Shown piece by piece: positions 7,760 through 17,280 of a DNA stretch of 64,000 nucleotides. Source of the stretch: Roseateles_C aquae (lineage in GTDB: Bacteria > Pseudomonadota > Gammaproteobacteria > Burkholderiales > Burkholderiaceae_C); NCBI RefSeq assembly GCF_032337115.1, contig NZ_JAVXZY010000002.1, forward strand, positions 124,001-188,000. Reading direction: 5' to 3'. How positions within the stretch are numbered: the first letter of the stretch is position 1; the number at the start of each line of letters is the position of its first letter. The notes under the pieces were generated by a model. That model was not told the DNA's origin. It worked only from the letters and a program-made list of their open reading frames with translations, and ran no database searches. The position numbers were made by a program, and so were the translations under genes.

Positions 7760-9763
7760 TTAGAGCAGATCCAGCACCGCATCAACTATGCGGGCCTCGT
7801 CAATCATTTGCGCGGTTTCCAGGCTGCGCGCAGCGGCAATGGGCACCGGGTCCAGCCCCAGCCGCGCCACACGGCCGTTAAAGCCCTCCTCCGCCAGCGA
7901 GGCCAGCAGCTCGGCGCTGATGCCGTACTGGTGATGCGACTCTTCGACCACCAGGATGCGTTCGCGCTCCAGCAGCAGCGGCAGCAGGCTGTGCCGCGGC
8001 CAGGGCGCCAAGAGGCAGGGCGTGATGATCTCGACCTGCAGCTCCTCCTCGGCCTGCAGCCGCGCCGCCGCCTTTTCAACATGGCTGAGCATGCCGCCAA
8101 AGGCGATCAGCGTGATGTCGGGCGTGCCGGCAGCCGGGCGTTGCAGCGTCGGGAACAGCGCGGCGCCAGGGTCCAGCTCGCTGGCCGGTACTTCAAGATA
8201 CTCGCCCGGCGCCTGCGCTTCGGAATAGAGCAGCTTGTGCTCCATGAAGACGGTGGGATTGGGCCAGCGCGTCACCGCATCAACCAGCAACTGCCCCACG
8301 TTGTGGCGGTGGCTGCCGAACAGCAGGGTCAGGCCCGGCACCGAGGCCAGCAGGTTCTCAGGACTTTGGCTGTGCGTCGGCCCATAGCCGCGGCGGCCGC
8401 CGGCCGGCGCACGCAGCAGCAGCGGCACGTCAAAGTCCTTGAACATGCCGGGGAACTTGACCGCATGGTTGTAGAGCTGATCCAGCGTCAACGTCATGAA
8501 GTCGGCGAACATGATCTCGACGATGGGCCGTCGGCCGGCCAGCGCCAGGCCAATGCCACAGCCGGTGATGCCGGCCTCGCTGATCGGTGTGGACAACACC
8601 CGACCGGCAAAGGCGTCCGACAAACCCGCCGTCACCTTGAAGGCGCCGCCATAGGGCTCGTGCAGGTCTTCGCCAAGCAGCACCACCCGCTCATCATGGG
8701 CCAGCAGATCGCGCAACGCGCGGTTGATGGCGGTGCGTACATTGGCCTGCGCGGCATCCTGCGCTGGCACGGGGCCAGCCGCCTCGACGGGACGCAGGCA
8801 GTGCTCGGGCAATGCCTCGAAGCGTGCTTCCGGTGAGGCCAGCGCGGCCTGCTCGGCGGCGCCGATAAAGGCCAGATTGCGCGCCTCCAGCTGCGCAGCC
8901 TGCTCCTCGGGCAGTTGCCGGCGCAGCGCCAGCAGCGGGTCGCGGGCGGCGATGGCCGCCTTCACCTCGGCCGCGCGCAGATCGTCGCCCTTGCTGTGCG
9001 GGCCCAGCCGGCGGGTGGTGATGGACAGAAAACCCGGGCCCGCACCATCGCGCAGTTCGCGCACCACCGCCTCGGCACGGCCCAGGAAGTCCGGCGCGGC
9101 ATCGTCCAGTTCCCAGCAGCGCAGGCCAAAGGCGGCACCGCGGGCCATGATGCTGCCGCCGAGCGAATAGGCCGTCTCGGTGGTCTGGGCAATGCCGTTG
9201 TTCTCGACGACGAAGAGCACCGGCAGCTTCCAGATCGCCGCCAGGTTCATGCTCTCGTACAGCAGGCCCTCGCCCAGCGTGCCGTCGCCAATCATCACGC
9301 TGACCAGACCGCGCGAGCCGCGCTGCTTCAGCGCCAGCGCCAGGCCCACGCCGATGCCGGTCATGCCCGCCTGCACACCATTGCTGTGGAAATGCCGGAA
9401 GGCCAGATGCTGGCTGCCGCCGTAGCCGCCGCAAACGCCAGCCTCGCGGCCCATCACCTCGGCCAGCAGACCGGTCACATTGCCGCTGTAAGTCAGGAAA
9501 TGGCCGTGATTGCGGTGGTTGGACAGCACCACATCATCGGCATCATCCAGCGCCCGCACCACCGCCATCTGGCACAGCTCCTGGCCAATGCAGGTGTGGG
9601 TGGTGCCGGACAGCAGGCCACGGCCGAAGAGCTCGAGAATCAGCGTCTCGGTCTGGCGCAGCAGATGGCCAAAGGCGAAGGCCTGCTCGACGCCGCTGCC
9701 CACCAGGGGCTTGCCATGGGCATCAAGATCGAAGGGGGGCGCGACGGGCATGGTGCTGTTCAT
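7760..9763 (-). CDS. Fused alpha-beta E1 thiamine-dependent 2-oxoacid dehydrogenase
   Basis: This is a single 667-residue protein that joins the E1-alpha and E1-beta chains. The alpha half (about 1-330) holds the thiamine-diphosphate motif, GDGTLGEG followed by ENN, and the HRNHGHFLTYSG segment. The beta half (about 335-667) begins VRTAINRALRDLLAHDERVVLLGEDL and has the conserved FADFMTLTLDQLYNHA and APAGGRRGYGPTHSQ segments. It decarboxylates a 2-oxoacid (pyruvate, acetoin-like or branched chain; substrate unknown) and acylates the lipoyl arm of the E2 encoded 44 bases downstream. The start is uncertain: I use MNSTMPVAPP (ATG 9761-9763); a start 11 codons upstream is possible and neither has a strong ribosome site. 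Confidence 0.88.
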   Translation of the reverse strand: MNSTMPVAPPFDLDAHGKPLVGSGVEQAFAFGHLLRQTETLILELFGRGLLSGTTHTCIGQELCQMAVVRALDDADDVVLSNHRNHGHFLTYSGNVTGLLAEVMGREAGVCGGYGGSQHLAFRHFHSNGVQAGMTGIGVGLALALKQRGSRGLVSVMIGDGTLGEGLLYESMNLAAIWKLPVLFVVENNGIAQTTETAYSLGGSIMARGAAFGLRCWELDDAAPDFLGRAEAVVRELRDGAGPGFLSITTRRLGPHSKGDDLRAAEVKAAIAARDPLLALRRQLPEEQAAQLEARNLAFIGAAEQAALASPEARFEALPEHCLRPVEAAGPVPAQDAAQANVRTAINRALRDLLAHDERVVLLGEDLHEPYGGAFKVTAGLSDAFAGRVLSTPISEAGITGCGIGLALAGRRPIVEIMFADFMTLTLDQLYNHAVKFPGMFKDFDVPLLLRAPAGGRRGYGPTHSQSPENLLASVPGLTLLFGSHRHNVGQLLVDAVTRWPNPTVFMEHKLLYSEAQAPGEYLEVPASELDPGAALFPTLQRPAAGTPDITLIAFGGMLSHVEKAAARLQAEEELQVEIITPCLLAPWPRHSLLPLLLERERILVVEESHHQYGISAELLASLAEEGFNGRVARLGLDPVPIAAARSLETAQMIDEARIVDAVLDLL

Positions 9764-9971
9764 CCCTGGGATTTGACCCGAGTCGCGGCGGATCATAGAG
9801 CAGCATCAAAGCCGCTGGCAGGGAGCAATTCCGGGCTTCAGCGCCCCGCGGTTTGTCGGCGCCGCCCCATGAAAAAGCGATCCGGCAAAGAAAAACGCGG
9901 CCAGGCAGGCTGCCGGCCGCGTTTCCAGGTGCCTTGCGCGCAGCGTCACTGGGAGACGCCGCCTGCGGCCA

Positions 9972-10139
9972 TCAGCCGCCCTTGTGAGGACGCTTGCCCG
10001 GGTTCTTCTTGCTGCGGGTGTGCGAACCGCGCTCGAGGCTGATCTTTTGGCCGCGGCCGGTGGTCAGGGTCACGCCAGCGGTGGCGGTGGGACGGGGGGA
10101 AGCACGACGCTGTGCCTCGGTAACGATCTTGTTGCCCAT
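9972..10139 (-). CDS. Small basic protein, 55 residues
   Basis: This is a short but convincing gene: ATG at 10137-10139 with GGAG seven bases upstream, open to TGA at 9972. The product begins MGNKIVTEAQRR and ends with a strongly basic Gly/Lys/Arg tail (SKKNPGKRPHKGG). It contains no membrane segment or cysteine. The composition suggests nucleic-acid or ribosome binding, but I recognise no family and assign no function. It lies alone between the E1 gene and the divergent Mce transporter. Confidence 0.65.
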   Translation of the reverse strand: MGNKIVTEAQRRASPRPTATAGVTLTTGRGQKISLERGSHTRSKKNPGKRPHKGG

Positions 10140-10304
10140 GATGGCTCCGGTACGAGAAATGAACGCGGGATTTTAGAGCAAGTTCGGCATGAGCCCGCCA
10201 AGCCTTGCTGCGGCCGCCTTCGCCCACCGTTCTGGCCGTCATGAAAGGCAAGACCTGGCCCTGCCGTGCCGGCGCAACGAAGCAGCACCAAAGCCGGCCA
10301 GCCC

Positions 10305-10313
10305 TGCTAATCT
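10305..10313 (+). promoter_or_regulatory. Possible extended -10 element before the Mce operon
   Basis: TGCTAATCT resembles an extended -10 (TGn followed by TAATCT) 38 bases before the TTG start of the Mce permease gene. The -35 position (GCACCA) is poor. It is the best candidate in the 211-bp divergent gap, but only a suggestion. Confidence 0.25.
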
Positions 10314-10350
10314 GCTGACCGAGCCGCCCCTGTGCGGCACGGGAGACACC

Positions 10351-11523
10351 TTGACCGAGGACGCCAGCGCTGCATCAGAGTCCCAGAGCCCGGCAAGCCC
10401 GCTACCGGCGGCTGGCGGCGCCGTAGCCAGCGCCCAGTGGCAGAGCGATGCTCAGGGGCCGGTGCTGGTGCTCAGCGGCGATGGTCGGCAGCTCAGCACG
10501 CTGCCCTCACCGCCCGACCTGCCACGGCAGCCGGGCCAGACCCTGCGCCTTGATGGGCGCCAGCTCAGCCATTTCGACAGCCGACTGGCCGCCGCGCTCT
10601 GGGGCCTGAGCAAACGCAGCGGCCTGCCGCTGGATACCGCCACGCTACCCGCTGGCCTGCGCGGCATCCTGCAACTGGCAGGCCAAACGCCTTCGCTCGC
10701 CAACGCGCCCCCGGTACGCAGCCGGCGCTCGCGCTGGCTGGCGCAGATCGGCATCAGCTGGATGATGCGCTATCAGCGCACCCGAACGACGCTGAGCTTT
10801 ATCGGCGAGGTCTTGCTGGCGCTGATCAAGGCCATGCGCGGCAGCACAGCCATGCGCGCCGAAGACCTGGCCTTTCAGCTGCATGCCACCGGCCCGGCCA
10901 GCCTGCCCATCGTCACGCTGGTAAGTTTTCTGGTCGGGCTGATCATTGCGTACATGGGAGCGGCACAGCTGCAACGCTTGGGCGCCCAGTCCTTCATGGC
11001 CGATCTGGTCACGGTGGGCGTGGTGCGCGAGATTGCCGCGCTGATGACCGGCATCATCCTGGCCGGCCGGGTCGGCGCTGCTTTTGCGGCCCAGCTCGGC
11101 AGCATGCAGGCCAATGAGGAAACGGATGCGCTGCGGGCGATGGGCCTGAACCCGGTCGAGCATCTGGTGCTGCCCCGCGTGCTGGCGATGGCGCTGATGG
11201 CCCCGCTGCTGACGACCTTTGCCGCGACCGTGGGCATGGCCGCCGGGGGACTGGTGGCGGTGGGCATCTTTCAGGTCGAGCCGCTGGACTACCTCTACCG
11301 CAGCTCGCAGTCGCTGACGCTGACCCATGCGGCCATCGGCCTGCTCAAGGGCACGGTGTACGCGGTGCTGGTGGCCCTGGCCGGCTGCCGGCAGGGGCTC
11401 AATGCCGGGCGCAGCGCGCAGGCCGTCGGTGAGGCCACCACCGCGGCAGTGGTGCAGGCCATCGTCTGGATCGTCATTGCGGCCTCGGCGCTGACGATCG
11501 CCTTTCAGCGCTTGGGGTGGTAA
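10351..11523 (+). CDS. MlaE-family lipid ABC transporter permease with N-terminal STAS-like domain
   Basis: This is the inner-membrane permease of an Mce-type phospholipid transporter, 390 residues. The first 120 residues form a soluble STAS-like domain (VLVLSGDG, then LDGRQLSHFDSRLAAAL) that in other systems is the separate MlaB protein. The remainder is the MlaE permease with about five to six membrane helices and the conserved core AGRVGAAFAAQLGSMQANEETDALRAMG, a coupling segment for the ATPase. The start is TTG at 10351 with GGGAG six bases upstream; a frame open further upstream lacks similarity. It overlaps the ATPase gene by one base (TAATG). Confidence 0.9.
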   Translation: MTEDASAASESQSPASPLPAAGGAVASAQWQSDAQGPVLVLSGDGRQLSTLPSPPDLPRQPGQTLRLDGRQLSHFDSRLAAALWGLSKRSGLPLDTATLPAGLRGILQLAGQTPSLANAPPVRSRRSRWLAQIGISWMMRYQRTRTTLSFIGEVLLALIKAMRGSTAMRAEDLAFQLHATGPASLPIVTLVSFLVGLIIAYMGAAQLQRLGAQSFMADLVTVGVVREIAALMTGIILAGRVGAAFAAQLGSMQANEETDALRAMGLNPVEHLVLPRVLAMALMAPLLTTFAATVGMAAGGLVAVGIFQVEPLDYLYRSSQSLTLTHAAIGLLKGTVYAVLVALAGCRQGLNAGRSAQAVGEATTAAVVQAIVWIVIAASALTIAFQRLGW

Positions 11524-12281
11524 TGGCCGCACATCTTTCACCGCTCATGCGCGCCGAAGGGCTGAGCCTGGCAGCGGGCAGCCGCATCATCCAGCGCGAT
11601 CTGAGTTTTGAGCTGGCCCGCGGCGAAATCCTGGTGCTGATGGGCGGCAGCGGCTGCGGCAAGAGCACGCTGATGCGCCATCTGATCGGTCTGCAGCCAC
11701 CGGCCGCCGGCCGCGTGCTTTACGGCGACGTCGACCTGAGCGAGGCCGACGATGCGCAGCTGGCCCAGATCCAGCGCCAATTCGGCGTGATGTTTCAGGC
11801 CGGCGCCTTGTGGAGCTCGATGACGGTGGGCGAGAACGTGATGCTGCCGTTACGCGAATTCACCGAGCTCGACGATGCCGAGGCCGAGCAGCTGGCCCGC
11901 TTCAAGCTGGCGCTGGTCGGCCTGGACGGTGCCTTCGACGAACTGCCGGCCGCCCTCAGCGGCGGCATGAAGAAGCGCGCGGCCATCGCCCGGGCCATGG
12001 CCTTGGATCCGCCGCTGCTCTTTCTCGATGAACCCTCGGCCGGCCTCGACCCGCTGAGCTCGACGCGGCTGGATGAGCTGATCCTCAATCTGCGCGATCA
12101 TCTCGGTACCTCCATCGTGCTGGTGACCCATGAGCTGGACAGCATCTTTGCCGTTGCCGACCGCGCCCTCTTTCTCGATGCCAAGGAAAAGACGATGACC
12201 GCCCTCGATGCGCCGCGCGCGCTCTTGCAGTCCGGCCCCGACACGGTGCGTGCCTTTCTGCGCCGGGAGGCGCGCCCATGA
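11523..12281 (+). CDS. MlaF-type ABC transporter ATPase
   Basis: This 252-residue ATPase drives the Mce lipid transporter. It has Walker A GGSGCGKST, the Q-loop FGVMFQAGALWSSMTVGENV typical of MlaF proteins, signature LSGGMKKR, Walker B LLFLDEPSAGLDP and the switch histidine in VLVTHEL. The ATG overlaps the permease stop (TAATG), and its own stop overlaps the next ATG (ATGA), so the four genes are translationally coupled. Confidence 0.93.
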   Translation: MAAHLSPLMRAEGLSLAAGSRIIQRDLSFELARGEILVLMGGSGCGKSTLMRHLIGLQPPAAGRVLYGDVDLSEADDAQLAQIQRQFGVMFQAGALWSSMTVGENVMLPLREFTELDDAEAEQLARFKLALVGLDGAFDELPAALSGGMKKRAAIARAMALDPPLLFLDEPSAGLDPLSSTRLDELILNLRDHLGTSIVLVTHELDSIFAVADRALFLDAKEKTMTALDAPRALLQSGPDTVRAFLRREARP

Positions 12282-13282
12282 GAAAGCGCCATGGCCACCC
12301 GGCCCTGCTGGGCTTGTTTGTCGTCAGCGCGCTGATGGTGTTGTTTGTCGGCGTCTTTGTCACCGCGGGTGGCAAGCTGTTTGGCGGCAAGGAACGGGTG
12401 GTGATGTATTTCAATGGCTCGATCTATGGCCTGCAGGTCGGCGCGCCGGTGGTGTTTCGCGGCGTGCGCCTGGGCAGCGTCAGCTCGATCGGCGTGGCCT
12501 ACGACCGTTCACACAACGAGGTGACGATTCCGGTGCTGGCCGAGCTCGACAGCGACATGCTGGGCAGCCTGAGCGGTGAACAGCGCGCCGGCATGCTAGG
12601 CGCTTCCATGAGCGGCCTGGTCGAGCGCGGCCTGCGCGCCCAACTCGCCATGCAAAGCCTGCTGACCGGCCAGCTCTATATCGATCTGGACTTCCGCCCC
12701 GGCAAGGCCACGGAAGCCAACAAGCCGCTGCGCGCGGAGATCGAGATCCCGACCGTCAGCACCCCCTTGCAGGATTTGAAGAACCAGGTCGACGGGCTGG
12801 ACATCAAGCGCCTGGTTGGCGATCTCTCGGCGATTGCCAGCTCGGGCAGGCGCCTGCTCGAAGGGCCGGAGCTGAGCCATGCGGTCAAGGACATCGAGGC
12901 GGTGGCGACCAGCCTGCGCCGCCTTACCGAACAGCTCGATCGCCGTGCTGGGCCGCTCGCCGATGCCTCGCTGTCAACCCTGGAAGCCACCCGGCTGGCG
13001 ATGGAGCGCATGGGCAATACCGCTGTCACCGTCAATGAGTCGGCCCAGCGCGTCGGTCAGACCTTCAATCCCGAGGGGCCGATGGTGCAGGATCTGCGCA
13101 AGGCCAGCCAGGAACTCAGCCGCGCCGCCGCCGTGCTCGCCGATGCGGCGAAGGACGAGTCACCGCTGAACCAGAATCTGCAAAAAGCGCTGAAGGATGT
13201 GTCGCAAGCCGCGCGCGCCCTGCGCGAGCTGGCCGACACCTTGGATCAGCAACCCGAATCGGTGCTGAAGGGACGACGATGA
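12278..13282 (+). CDS. Mce/MlaD-domain lipid-binding protein
   Basis: This 334-residue protein has one N-terminal membrane helix (residues 9-31) and one MCE domain (about 38-118, VVMYFNGSIYGLQVGAPVVFRGVRLGSV). A long, mostly helical C-terminal part follows (about 150-334). Such proteins form a hexameric ring or tube in the periplasm through which phospholipids move between membranes. The long C-terminus is like that of E. coli PqiB/YebT-type or Mce proteins rather than the short MlaD. The ATG overlaps the ATPase stop by four bases. Confidence 0.9.
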   Translation: MRKRHGHPALLGLFVVSALMVLFVGVFVTAGGKLFGGKERVVMYFNGSIYGLQVGAPVVFRGVRLGSVSSIGVAYDRSHNEVTIPVLAELDSDMLGSLSGEQRAGMLGASMSGLVERGLRAQLAMQSLLTGQLYIDLDFRPGKATEANKPLRAEIEIPTVSTPLQDLKNQVDGLDIKRLVGDLSAIASSGRRLLEGPELSHAVKDIEAVATSLRRLTEQLDRRAGPLADASLSTLEATRLAMERMGNTAVTVNESAQRVGQTFNPEGPMVQDLRKASQELSRAAAVLADAAKDESPLNQNLQKALKDVSQAARALRELADTLDQQPESVLKGRR

Positions 13283-13860
13283 GCAAACCGTGGAGAGATC
13301 TTGGCGTCTTGGTGGCCATCCCAGCCCTGCTGGCGGGATGCAGCAGTTCGCCGCCGGTGCAGCTCTATCAACTCCGGGCCGAGGCGCCCGTGACGACGCC
13401 CAGCGTAGCGGCCAGCACCGTGTGGGCCTTGGGCCCGGTGCTCTTGCCCGACTACCTGGACCGCGATGCCATCGTGAGGCCCAGCGGGGCCGCCAGCCTG
13501 CAGCACAACCCTTCGCAGCGCTGGGCCGAACCGCTGCGCGAGGCCGTACCGCGCCTGCTGGCGCAAGACCTGGCACAGCTGCGCGGCAGCGCCCAGGTCT
13601 GGCGCATGCCGGTGCCCCCTGGTGTGCAGGTCGATCGGCAGCTGCGCGTGGACGTGCAACGCCTGGATGCCAAGGCCGATAGCCGCCAGGTGGTGCTGCA
13701 AGCCCGCTGGACCCTGGTCGACCCCAGCGGCAAGACCAAGCCGGTCGTGCTCGAACGCCGGATCGAGCTGGAGGCCAGCGACGCCAGCGTCGATGCGCTG
13801 GTCAGCGCCCACCGCAGCGCGCTCTGGCAATTGGCCGAGGCGATTGCAGCCAGCCCCTGA
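13279..13860 (+). CDS. PqiC-like ABC transport auxiliary lipoprotein
   Basis: This 193-residue outer-membrane-type lipoprotein has a lipobox LLAGC with the lipidated cysteine at residue 21, followed by SSSPPVQLYQL, the start of the ABC-type transport auxiliary (DUF330/PqiC) domain. Such proteins sit on the end of the Mce tunnel at the outer membrane. The ATGA overlap with the Mce gene and the order permease-ATPase-Mce-lipoprotein make it part of the same complex. The gene ends four bases from the convergent gene on the other strand. Confidence 0.85.
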   Translation: MSKPWRDLGVLVAIPALLAGCSSSPPVQLYQLRAEAPVTTPSVAASTVWALGPVLLPDYLDRDAIVRPSGAASLQHNPSQRWAEPLREAVPRLLAQDLAQLRGSAQVWRMPVPPGVQVDRQLRVDVQRLDAKADSRQVVLQARWTLVDPSGKTKPVVLERRIELEASDASVDALVSAHRSALWQLAEAIAASP

Positions 13861-13863
13861 GTC

Positions 13864-14643
13864 TCAACAGCCCATAGCCGTCAGATAGGCAGTGGGCGGG
13901 TTCCTGCCCGGCCTGGCCTGGCTGGAGAGGACCAGGGCGTCGTGGCTGCTATTGCTTCCGCCCACAGCAAAAAGGAAGTCGGGGCGCCCGTCGCCGTCGA
14001 AATCACCCAGCGCCTGGATGGACACCTCCCAGCCATAGCCGCCGAGGTCGTATTCGTAGACCTGACCCTCGATCTCCAGCTTGAATTGCGTGCCAGAGCC
14101 GTAGGGGCGGCCATCGGCGGTTCGGAAACCGTTCTGAACGGTAAAGGCATAGGGCAAACTGCCCAGCTGCAACTGAATACGATGGCCGAGTTCGGGCACC
14201 AAGACAGGGGTGCCGTTGCGAAACCGATGCAGGGCTACTGTGCCAGGCTTCCAGCGCAGCCCGGGGACTCGGACGAACAGATCAGTGCCAGGTTCGATCG
14301 GGCTGTAGTTGGCCCAATCGGCATCGGCCGCCTTCTGTGCAATCAGCACCTGCGACAGGACGGGCTTGAGCAGTTGGCGCGCCTCGCCCTCGACGAGGGG
14401 CCTGATGCTTAACGTTGCTGCTTGCGTGTCAATCATCAACACGACCCAAGCGTCCATCGGCCAACGTGACGCCGGCACCGTTACCAAGGCCTCCGGAACG
14501 CTGAAACTACCGACATCACCGCGCCACTCGCCCTGACGCAGGATCAGGCCAGGCGGCGTTAGTTCGGCGGCGCTGGCGCCGATGCCCACAGCGACCAGAG
14601 CGGTCAGCAGCAGCCGGCCAGCAAGCGAGCGACTCAGGAACAT
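13864..14643 (-). CDS. Secreted protein with one FG-GAP/VCBS-like calcium motif
   Basis: The 259-residue protein has a clear signal peptide (residues 1 to about 26, ending GASAAEL). Near the C-terminus is DFDGDGRPDFLFAVGGS, the D-x-D-G-D-G-x-x-D loop of FG-GAP/VCBS repeats, which bind calcium in bacterial secreted proteins. No catalytic motif is visible and I do not recognise the family. It is tail-to-tail with the Mce lipoprotein gene and 42 bases after the VOC gene on the same strand, so it could be read from the pcc operon. No strong ribosome site lies before the ATG. Confidence 0.65.
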   Translation of the reverse strand: MFLSRSLAGRLLLTALVAVGIGASAAELTPPGLILRQGEWRGDVGSFSVPEALVTVPASRWPMDAWVVLMIDTQAATLSIRPLVEGEARQLLKPVLSQVLIAQKAADADWANYSPIEPGTDLFVRVPGLRWKPGTVALHRFRNGTPVLVPELGHRIQLQLGSLPYAFTVQNGFRTADGRPYGSGTQFKLEIEGQVYEYDLGGYGWEVSIQALGDFDGDGRPDFLFAVGGSNSSHDALVLSSQARPGRNPPTAYLTAMGC

Positions 14644-14685
14644 GATTCGACGGCACAGCTGCAGGTAGACCGCATCATCTCAGAG

Positions 14686-15153
<468 letters not shown>

Positions 15154-15163
15154 GTTGCGGTCC

Positions 15164-17269
15164 TCACTCGAAGCGCAGGATCGGTTGATCGACCGACAGG
15201 CTCTCGCCGGTCTTGGCGAGCACCTCGGCGATCTTGACGTCGCGCTCGGCAACGAGGATGTTCTCCATCTTCATCGCCTCGATCACCGCCAGGCGCTCGC
15301 CGGCCTGCACCGTCTGGCCGACACTGGCGGCGATATGCACCAGCAGGCCGGGCATCGGCGAGAGCAGGAACTTGCTGGTGTCCGGCGGTGCCTTGTAGGG
15401 CATCAGCGCATGCAGCTCGGCCGCGCGCGGCGACAGCATGGTCACTTCGATGGCGGTGCCATTGTTGGCGATGCGATAGGCCAAGGGGTTCTTGCCGGTG
15501 CCACGCTCTGCCTGGGCGGTGAAGGGCTGGCCGTTGACGGTGCCGCTTAAGCGGATGTCGTTCAGCCGCGAGCGGCAGACGATTTTGTAGACCCGGCCAC
15601 CGACGGCCACGGTGGCCTCGCCGCTGTGGCCGACGAATTCGGACACATGCACCGCATGCCGTGCCTGCTTGCCTGCGCCCTCGTTGACGACTGCCACATA
15701 GTCGCTGTCGATCTGCATCTCGTGGCCAGCCATCTGGCCGCTGATGCCGGCGGCGCGCTCGCGCGTCTTGCGCCGGATGAAGGCACCCAGTGCCACCAGG
15801 AACAGCGGATCGTCGTGCGGCACGTCTTCGGCGCGGAAGCCGTTGGCATAGTGCTGCGCGATAAAGCCGGTGTTGAAGTTGCCGGACACGAAGTCCGGAT
15901 GCGCCAGCAGCGCCGACTGGAAGGGAATATTGCTGGAGATGCCGCGGATCACAAAGCCGTTGAGCGCCTCACGCATCTTGGCAATGGCTTGCTTGCGGTC
16001 GCGGCCGTGCACGATCAGCTTGGCGATCATCGAGTCGTAGAACATCGGGATCTCGCCGCCTTCGTAGACGCCGGTGTCGACCCGAACGCCGCCCCAAGCG
16101 GTGTTCGTCGCGTCCTCGCCACCGAAGCTGCCCTCGCCATAGGCCGCCCCCTGCAGTGTTTCGGTGCCCTGCTCCAGATTCGCCGCCGGCGGCTGGTACT
16201 TCACCAGGCGGCCGGTCGAGGGCAGGAAGTTGCGGAAGGGATCCTCAGCGTTGATGCGGCACTCGATGGCCCAGCCCTCGCGCCTGATCTCTTCCTGCTT
16301 GAAGGGCAGCGGCAGACCGGCCGCCACACGAATCATCTGCTCGACCAGGTCCACGCCGGTGATGCATTCGGTGACCGGGTGCTCGACCTGCAGCCGGGTG
16401 TTCATCTCGAGGAAATAGAAGTCCTGGTTCTTGCCGACAACGAATTCGACGGTGCCGGCGCTCTGGTACTTGACCGCCTTGGCCAGCGCCACCGCCTGCT
16501 CGCCCATGGCCTTACGGGTGGCCTCGCTGATGAAGGGCGACGGCGCCTCCTCGATCACCTTCTGATGGCGACGCTGGATCGAGCATTCGCGCTCATGCAG
16601 ATAGACGACGTTGCCCTGCGCGTCGCCGAGGATCTGGATCTCAATATGGCGCGGCTGCTCGACGAACTTCTCCATGAAGACTCGGTCGTCGCCGAAGCTG
16701 TTGCGGGCCTCGTTGCGGCAGGATGAAAAGCCGTCGAAGCATTCCTTGTCGTTGAAGGCCACACGCAGGCCCTTGCCACCACCGCCGGCGCTGGCCTTGA
16801 TCATCACCGGATAGCCGATGCCTTGGGCAATCTTCACCGCCTCCTCGGGCGAAAGGATGGGCTCGTTGTGGCCGGGGATGGTGCTGACCTTGGCCTCGTT
16901 GGCCAGCTTCTTGGACGCAATCTTGTCGCCCATGGCCGCAATCGAGTAATGCTTGGGGCCGATGAAGGCGATGCCTTCTTCCTCGACACGGCGCGCGAAC
17001 TCCTCGTTCTCGCTCAGGAAGCCGTAGCCCGGATGAATGGCCTCGGCGCCGGTCTGCTTGGCCGCGGCAATGATCTTGTCGGCCACCAGGTAGGACTCGC
17101 GCGATGGCGCCGGGCCCAAGAGTACGGCCTCGTCAGCGAGTTCCACATGGCGGGCATCCTTGTCAGCCTCGGAATACACGGCCACCGTCTTGATGCCCAG
17201 CTTCTGGGCGGTCTTGATGACGCGGCAGGCGATTTCGCCACGATTGGCGATCAGGATCTTCTTGAACAT
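15164..17269 (-). CDS. pccA: Propionyl/acetyl-CoA carboxylase biotin-carboxylase subunit (alpha)
   Basis: This 701-residue subunit carries biotin carboxylase (residues 1 to about 450) and a C-terminal biotin carrier domain. It begins MFKKILIANRGEIACRV; the ATP-grasp loop is KASAGGGGKGLRV; the catalytic stretch is EMNTRLQVEHPVTE; the biotinylated lysine is K667 in EAMKMEN. It carboxylates biotin and passes the carboxyl group to the PccB subunit to make methylmalonyl-CoA from propionyl-CoA. AAGGA lies eight bases before the ATG. An unusual palindromic element fills the space between pccB and this gene. Confidence 0.93.
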   Translation of the reverse strand: MFKKILIANRGEIACRVIKTAQKLGIKTVAVYSEADKDARHVELADEAVLLGPAPSRESYLVADKIIAAAKQTGAEAIHPGYGFLSENEEFARRVEEEGIAFIGPKHYSIAAMGDKIASKKLANEAKVSTIPGHNEPILSPEEAVKIAQGIGYPVMIKASAGGGGKGLRVAFNDKECFDGFSSCRNEARNSFGDDRVFMEKFVEQPRHIEIQILGDAQGNVVYLHERECSIQRRHQKVIEEAPSPFISEATRKAMGEQAVALAKAVKYQSAGTVEFVVGKNQDFYFLEMNTRLQVEHPVTECITGVDLVEQMIRVAAGLPLPFKQEEIRREGWAIECRINAEDPFRNFLPSTGRLVKYQPPAANLEQGTETLQGAAYGEGSFGGEDATNTAWGGVRVDTGVYEGGEIPMFYDSMIAKLIVHGRDRKQAIAKMREALNGFVIRGISSNIPFQSALLAHPDFVSGNFNTGFIAQHYANGFRAEDVPHDDPLFLVALGAFIRRKTRERAAGISGQMAGHEMQIDSDYVAVVNEGAGKQARHAVHVSEFVGHSGEATVAVGGRVYKIVCRSRLNDIRLSGTVNGQPFTAQAERGTGKNPLAYRIANNGTAIEVTMLSPRAAELHALMPYKAPPDTSKFLLSPMPGLLVHIAASVGQTVQAGERLAVIEAMKMENILVAERDVKIAEVLAKTGESLSVDQPILRFE

Positions 17270-17280
17270 ATGAAATCCTT

